A stretch of 64,000 nt of DNA from Winogradskyella sp. (GTDB lineage Bacteria; Bacteroidota; Bacteroidia; Flavobacteriales; Flavobacteriaceae): positions 46,837 to 110,836 of the forward strand of contig NZ_JABSSU010000002.1 of the NCBI RefSeq assembly GCF_013213835.1, given 5' to 3'. Positions 60,194-64,000 of this stretch are shown here, in pieces (the stretch's first letter is position 1; every line of letters starts with the position of its first letter). Below the pieces are notes generated by a model. The model made no database searches and was not told where the DNA came from. It was given only the letters and a program-made list of their open reading frames with translations. The translations under genes and the position numbers were made by a program.

Positions 60194-61120
60194 TTAGAAG
60201 AATCTTGGTGATAAAATTCTACCTAGTCGTTTTACTTCAAATCTTAATGTTAGTTCATGCGATCCACCATTATAATTATTTAAGCCAGTGGTTGTAACAT
60301 CATATCCATATCCTATGAACATTCCTGGTGTTACTTGAAATCCTACTAAAGCACTCATTGAGTCATCCCAGCGCCAAGCGACACCCACTGTTAGTTTCTT
60401 TTGAAACCATAAGTTAGCAGAAACGTCAGCAATTAAAGGTGCTCCTGAAACCCCTTTTAATAAAAATGCTGGTTTAAATTCAGTTGTTTCACTTACATTA
60501 AAAACGTAACCGCCTATTAAATAGAAATGTTGACTCTCAGTAGCTATTGACTCTTGGAAATCATCATAATGATCTGTTTGTAAAATATTTGGAACTGATA
60601 GTCCTAAATACCACTTTCTAGTGTGCATGTATAAACCTGCCCCAATTGTTGGTGATATAAGATTTAAGTTATTATTAAAAACTCTATCCGGATTTCTGAA
60701 ACGCCCTTTACTCCAATCTGTATCTAACATATGAAATCCTCCTCTTGCTCCAAACGACAATTTTAAATCATTAGCGTTTAATGGAATGGTATACGAAAAA
60801 TTTGCATCAACCGATGTTTCTCTTGCTGGTCCAAGAGCATCACTCACAATATTTAAACCTAACCCAATACGCTCATTTCTTAGTGGCGAATGGATTCCTA
60901 AAGTTTGTGTTTGTGGTGCACCATCTATACCAACCCATTGAGATCTATGCAGTCCTACTACACTAAGTGTTTCTCTCTGACCTGCATATGCAGGGTTCAC
61001 ACTCAGAGTATTGTACATATAATGTGTATACTGAGGGTCTTGCTGTGCAAAACTATTAGCACTCATTAGTGTAAATACTAAAACTACTAATCCTTTTATT
61101 ATCGATGATTTATGTATCAT
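60194..61120 (-). CDS. Type IX secretion outer membrane protein PorP/SprF
   Basis: A 308-residue outer membrane protein (signal peptide 1-25, SFAQ) of the PorP/SprF family. Typical is the start of the mature part, DPQYTHYMYNTLSVNPAYAGQRETLSVVGLHRSQW, and a barrel-like body ending FEVKRLGRILSPRFF. SprF-type members receive and anchor a specific T9SS type B adhesin encoded next door. Here the neighbour is the DUF11 adhesin, whose stop is 34 bases upstream. Confidence 0.92.
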   Translation of the reverse strand: MIHKSSIIKGLVVLVFTLMSANSFAQQDPQYTHYMYNTLSVNPAYAGQRETLSVVGLHRSQWVGIDGAPQTQTLGIHSPLRNERIGLGLNIVSDALGPARETSVDANFSYTIPLNANDLKLSFGARGGFHMLDTDWSKGRFRNPDRVFNNNLNLISPTIGAGLYMHTRKWYLGLSVPNILQTDHYDDFQESIATESQHFYLIGGYVFNVSETTEFKPAFLLKGVSGAPLIADVSANLWFQKKLTVGVAWRWDDSMSALVGFQVTPGMFIGYGYDVTTTGLNNYNGGSHELTLRFEVKRLGRILSPRFF

Positions 61121-61154
61121 TTTAATGTATTTTATAATTAAGTGTTAATTAGTC

Positions 61155-64000
61155 TTATCTATTAATGTATAACCATCCAACTCTAGGCTCTGAACCATCT
61201 TTTAGATCTAACACATAGTAATATGTTCCGTCTGGTAAATGGTCTGAACCATTAATTACAGCTCTACCATTAGATGTTCCTGACCAATCATTTAAATAGC
61301 CTTTTGTTTTATAAACGATGTTACCCCATCTATTATAAATTTCTAATGTGTTATTTGGGAATCTTTCTATACAATCAATCAAGAATGTTTCATTAACACC
61401 ATCACCATTTGGCGAGAATTCATTCCAAATCGTTAAACAAATAGGATCTACTGAAGCATCGTCTTCGTTATCACTTGTATTTATATCATCACCACCATTA
61501 GCATTGGCAACAAAGGCTGTATTTAGATAGTCACCGAAACCAAGAACTTCAACTGTTATCTGAAGTATTTCTACTTGATCAGGGTTTAATTGACCAACTA
61601 TCCATTCACCGTCAAACTCAGAATAAGTACCAGTTGTTGTTATTGCCGAAACAAACACATATCCATCTGGTATTACTTCACTTATAATAACATCTGTTGC
61701 AGTCACATTACCAACATTAGCAACTTCAATTGTAAAGGTTACTTCGTCTCCTACTACTGGTGTTAATTCATCAACAACTTTAGTTACCTCTAAATCGAAA
61801 ATTGAATTTAATTCTGTTACTGTCGGATCATCAGGATTACCATCACCGTTTGGATCTTCCTCTTCATCATCATTAGGATCATCACTAGTATCTACTATGT
61901 CATCTGAAGGATCGGTTGGATCACCAAATGGTGCTTCTGAACTTACCGTAGCGGAATTCGTTACAAATCCAATATCTAAATCCTCTTGAGTAATTACGTA
62001 TGTCGCCGTAAATGTAGTACTATCAACCTGACTTGGTGCAAGAGAGGCAATAGGTCCTCCTACCAAGTTTAAGCCTGGTAATAAATCCTCAACTACTATA
62101 TTCGTTAAAGTAACATTTCCTGTATTCTCTACTGTAAATACATAGGTTAAAACATCTCCTAAACTTCCTTCAATTCCGTCACCATTAGTATCCGCTAACG
62201 GTAATGCCGTTTTAATAAGACTTATTGAAGGTACTTGAATGATTTCAGTATCTGTTGGATCATCTGTTACCGTTGTAGGATCCGTCGGATCATCACTGTC
62301 ATCACTTAATATTACACCGAGTGGACTTGTTGCTCCAGCCACAGCTTGGTTTGTAACTATACCAGCGTCAATATCAGCCTGTGTTAAAGCATATGTTGCT
62401 TCAAAAATTACAGTATCAGAACCAACTATCATATCTGGTAAATCAGCATCACCATCTATGTCACCGCCACCACCTAAGTAGTTTGGTGTAGGTAAAGTAC
62501 CTGTACCTGTAAAGTCAGCAGCATCTTCAGTTACACTTACATCAAAGACTGTAGTGTTACCAGTATTTGTAATGGTATAAGTATATGTAATGATATCACC
62601 TACTGTTGCAATACCATCAGCCCCTAAATCTAAACTACTGGTTTTATCAACAACGATGCTAGGATCTTGAGGGATAATAGTATCTGTAGGATCATCATCA
62701 CTTGTAGTATCTGATGGATCATCACTATTATCATCAATAGTAACATCTAGCGGGCTAGTTGCAACTGCTAAAGCTTGATTCGTTACAATTCCCGCATCAA
62801 TATCAGCTTGGGTAATTGCATATGTTGCTGTATACACTATTGTACCTAAACCTACTATCATGTCTTCTAAATCAGCTTCTCCATCTTCATCGCTACCACC
62901 ACTTACATATGTTGGTGCTGGTAATACACCTGTCCCTGTGAAGTTAGCTGCATCTTCAGTTACACTTACATCAAAGACTGTAGTATTACCAGTATTGGTA
63001 ATTGTATATGTATAAGTAATGATATCACCTACTGTTGCTATACCATCAGTTCCTAAGTCCAAACTACTTATCTTTTCTATTGCAATACTTGGCTCTTGTG
63101 GGATTGTTGTAACTGTAGGGTCATCGTCACTAGTTGTATCCGATGGATCATCACTAATATCGTTAACTGCATCACCAAGAGGTCCTGTACCATCTGTTAG
63201 TGCTTGATTAGTTACAAAACCACTATCAATATCTGCTTGAGTAATCGCATAAGTAGCAGTATAAACTATTGTCTCAGCACCGACAATCATATCTTCAAGA
63301 TCTGCTTCACCATCTAGGTCAGCACCACCACTAAGATATGTTGGTACAGGTAATGTCCCAGTTCCTGTAAAGTTTACTGCATTTTCAGTCACACTAACAT
63401 CAAAGACTGTCACATTTCCTGTATTGGTAACAGTATAGGTATAAGTTATAATATCACCTACCGTTGCAATATTATCTGAGCCTAAATCTAAACTACTTGT
63501 TTTTTCTATTGCCAACATTGGATCTTGTGGAATATCGATAACAGTTGGGTCATCTTCTGTATTACCATCATTGTCATCACCATCATCACTAGTTTCAGTT
63601 ACACTAGTTCCTGAAGGACTATCACCTGTAGTAGTCGCACTATTCGTTACATTACCTGCATCGACATCTGCTTGTGTTATGATATAAGTTGCTGTTACAG
63701 TTCCAATTTCTCCAGGTGCTAATGAAGATGGACTAATCGCTAGACCTGCAGATCCAGTTAACGCATCGTCAATAACAATATTACTCATTGTTACATTACC
63801 TGTATTTTCAACAGTAAATGTATATGTTAACTCGTCACCTAAACTTGGGGTTCCAACAGGTGTAAGATCATTACTAATTACAACTGTTTTTGTTAACTCT
63901 AATTCTGGCATCTCTGGAATATCAGTATCCGTTGGATCGTCTTCTGTATTGCCATCACTGTCATCACCATCATCACTCGTGTCATCAACATTGGTGTCCG
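61155..64000 (-). CDS. Giant DUF11-repeat adhesin with T9SS type B (gliding motility) C-terminal domain, N-terminus off the right edge
   Basis: The frame is open through base 64000 on the minus strand, so the visible 948 residues are only the C-terminal part. It is made of DUF11/CARDB-like beta-sandwich repeats with [16 protein letters not shown] and [11 protein letters not shown] motifs and acidic [14 protein letters not shown] linkers that look calcium-binding. Three successive copies are exactly 143, 143 and 144 residues long. The end is a CHU_C type B sorting domain ([36 protein letters not shown]). It probably forms a long surface adhesin exported by T9SS and held by the adjacent PorP/SprF. 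Confidence 0.92.
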   Translation of the reverse strand, partial: DTNVDDTSDDGDDSDGNTEDDPTDTDIPEMPELELTKTVVISNDLTPVGTPSLGDELTYTFTVENTGNVTMSNIVIDDALTGSAGLAISPSSLAPGEIGTVTATYIITQADVDAGNVTNSATTTGDSPSGTSVTETSDDGDDNDGNTEDDPTVIDIPQDPMLAIEKTSSLDLGSDNIATVGDIITYTYTVTNTGNVTVFDVSVTENAVNFTGTGTLPVPTYLSGGADLDGEADLEDMIVGAETIVYTATYAITQADIDSGFVTNQALTDGTGPLGDAVNDISDDPSDTTSDDDPTVTTIPQEPSIAIEKISSLDLGTDGIATVGDIITYTYTITNTGNTTVFDVSVTEDAANFTGTGVLPAPTYVSGGSDEDGEADLEDMIVGLGTIVYTATYAITQADIDAGIVTNQALAVATSPLDVTIDDNSDDPSDTTSDDDPTDTIIPQDPSIVVDKTSSLDLGADGIATVGDIITYTYTITNTGNTTVFDVSVTEDAADFTGTGTLPTPNYLGGGGDIDGDADLPDMIVGSDTVIFEATYALTQADIDAGIVTNQAVAGATSPLGVILSDDSDDPTDPTTVTDDPTDTEIIQVPSISLIKTALPLADTNGDGIEGSLGDVLTYVFTVENTGNVTLTNIVVEDLLPGLNLVGGPIASLAPSQVDSTTFTATYVITQEDLDIGFVTNSATVSSEAPFGDPTDPSDDIVDTSDDPNDDEEEDPNGDGNPDDPTVTELNSIFDLEVTKVVDELTPVVGDEVTFTIEVANVGNVTATDVIISEVIPDGYVFVSAITTTGTYSEFDGEWIVGQLNPDQVEILQITVEVLGFGDYLNTAFVANANGGDDINTSDNEDDASVDPICLTIWNEFSPNGDGVNETFLIDCIERFPNNTLEIYNRWGNIVYKTKGYLNDWSGTSNGRAVINGSDHLPDGTYYYVLDLKDGSEPRVGWLYINR
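62235..63524 (-). repeat. Three tandem 429-432-base repeats coding DUF11 modules
   Basis: Units at 63096-63524 (143 codons), 62667-63095 (143 codons) and 62235-62666 (144 codons). They code near-identical stretches such as [11 protein letters not shown] and FDVSVTE. Unrelated but similar DUF11 modules lie on both sides. Such arrays can recombine to change adhesin length. Confidence 0.9.

Noticed and set aside
62235..63524. CRISPR-like periodicity at the right end
   Set aside because: The units are 429-432 bases, coding and in frame; they are protein repeats, not spacer-repeat units.
1..64000. Prophage, insertion sequence or integrative element
   Set aside because: No transposase, integrase or phage structural genes were seen, the single tRNA gene has no nearby integrase or duplicated 3' end, and composition looks even.

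Overview
This window is chromosomal DNA of a Flavobacteriaceae bacterium (phylum Bacteroidota). It is AT-rich and codes densely on both strands. Start sites rarely show a Shine-Dalgarno sequence, and several promoters match the Bacteroidota form TTTG-N19-TAnnTTTG. Lineage markers are type IX secretion (T9SS) sorting domains of types A and B, PorP/SprF, a TonB-linked barrel with a CarboxypepD_reg domain, BshC, the DUF4295 ribosomal protein and the order rpmB-rpmG-DUF4295-ftsY. Genus cannot be fixed from sequence alone; a marine gliding-type genus near Winogradskyella, Psychroserpens or Olleya would fit.

Layout: 1-7.5 kb is a minus-strand run (DUF922 fragment, OsmC, LysM/PBP protein, guaA, PLP decarboxylase, bshC). 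7.5-15 kb holds an M14 peptidase with a CrtA-like oxygenase, rimO, a beta-lactamase-fold hydrolase and an amidase lipoprotein. 15-21 kb is the core block ftsY, DUF4295, rpmG, rpmB, cinA, Hpt, FAH-family enzyme, CarboxypepD_reg protein and an exonuclease. 21-28 kb holds an OYE-type reductase, an E2 acyltransferase, a GT2 glycosyltransferase, recR and a large sortilin-like T9SS cargo. 28-41 kb carries envelope and exported functions: an SSS symporter, a VCBS/UnbV lipoprotein with a vanadium haloperoxidase-type lipoprotein, a TonB-linked receptor, a FabH-like synthase and an S9 peptidase. 41-50 kb has htpG, a Crp/Fnr regulator, an unknown membrane protein, an ECF sigma/partner/DUF6249 module, VanX and AlkB. 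50-56 kb has an alpha/beta hydrolase, an SPFH-DUF4177-DUF1648-Arc operon, DUF819, DUF4369 and tRNA-Thr. 56-64 kb has manA, queD, idi and a T9SS adhesin cassette (OmpA/PD40, PorP/SprF and a DUF11-repeat adhesin that runs off the right edge).

The most interesting signals are mostly regulatory. The ECF sigma gene and its divergent neighbour have matched promoters with identical elements and spacing (GTAACC-N14-GTCGTC on both strands); the one for the sigma gene implies an almost leaderless mRNA. Related GyAAC-N14-GTC sites lie before the TonB-linked receptor, before the SPFH operon, and in an empty region where one could drive a small RNA ending at a strong terminator. The ftsY promoter is built into the terminator hairpin of the upstream ribosomal operon. 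The SPFH operon encodes its own Arc-like DNA-binding protein and has tandem TATCAT half-sites upstream. I see no prophage, insertion sequence, CRISPR array or known defence system; this is mainly core and envelope territory.
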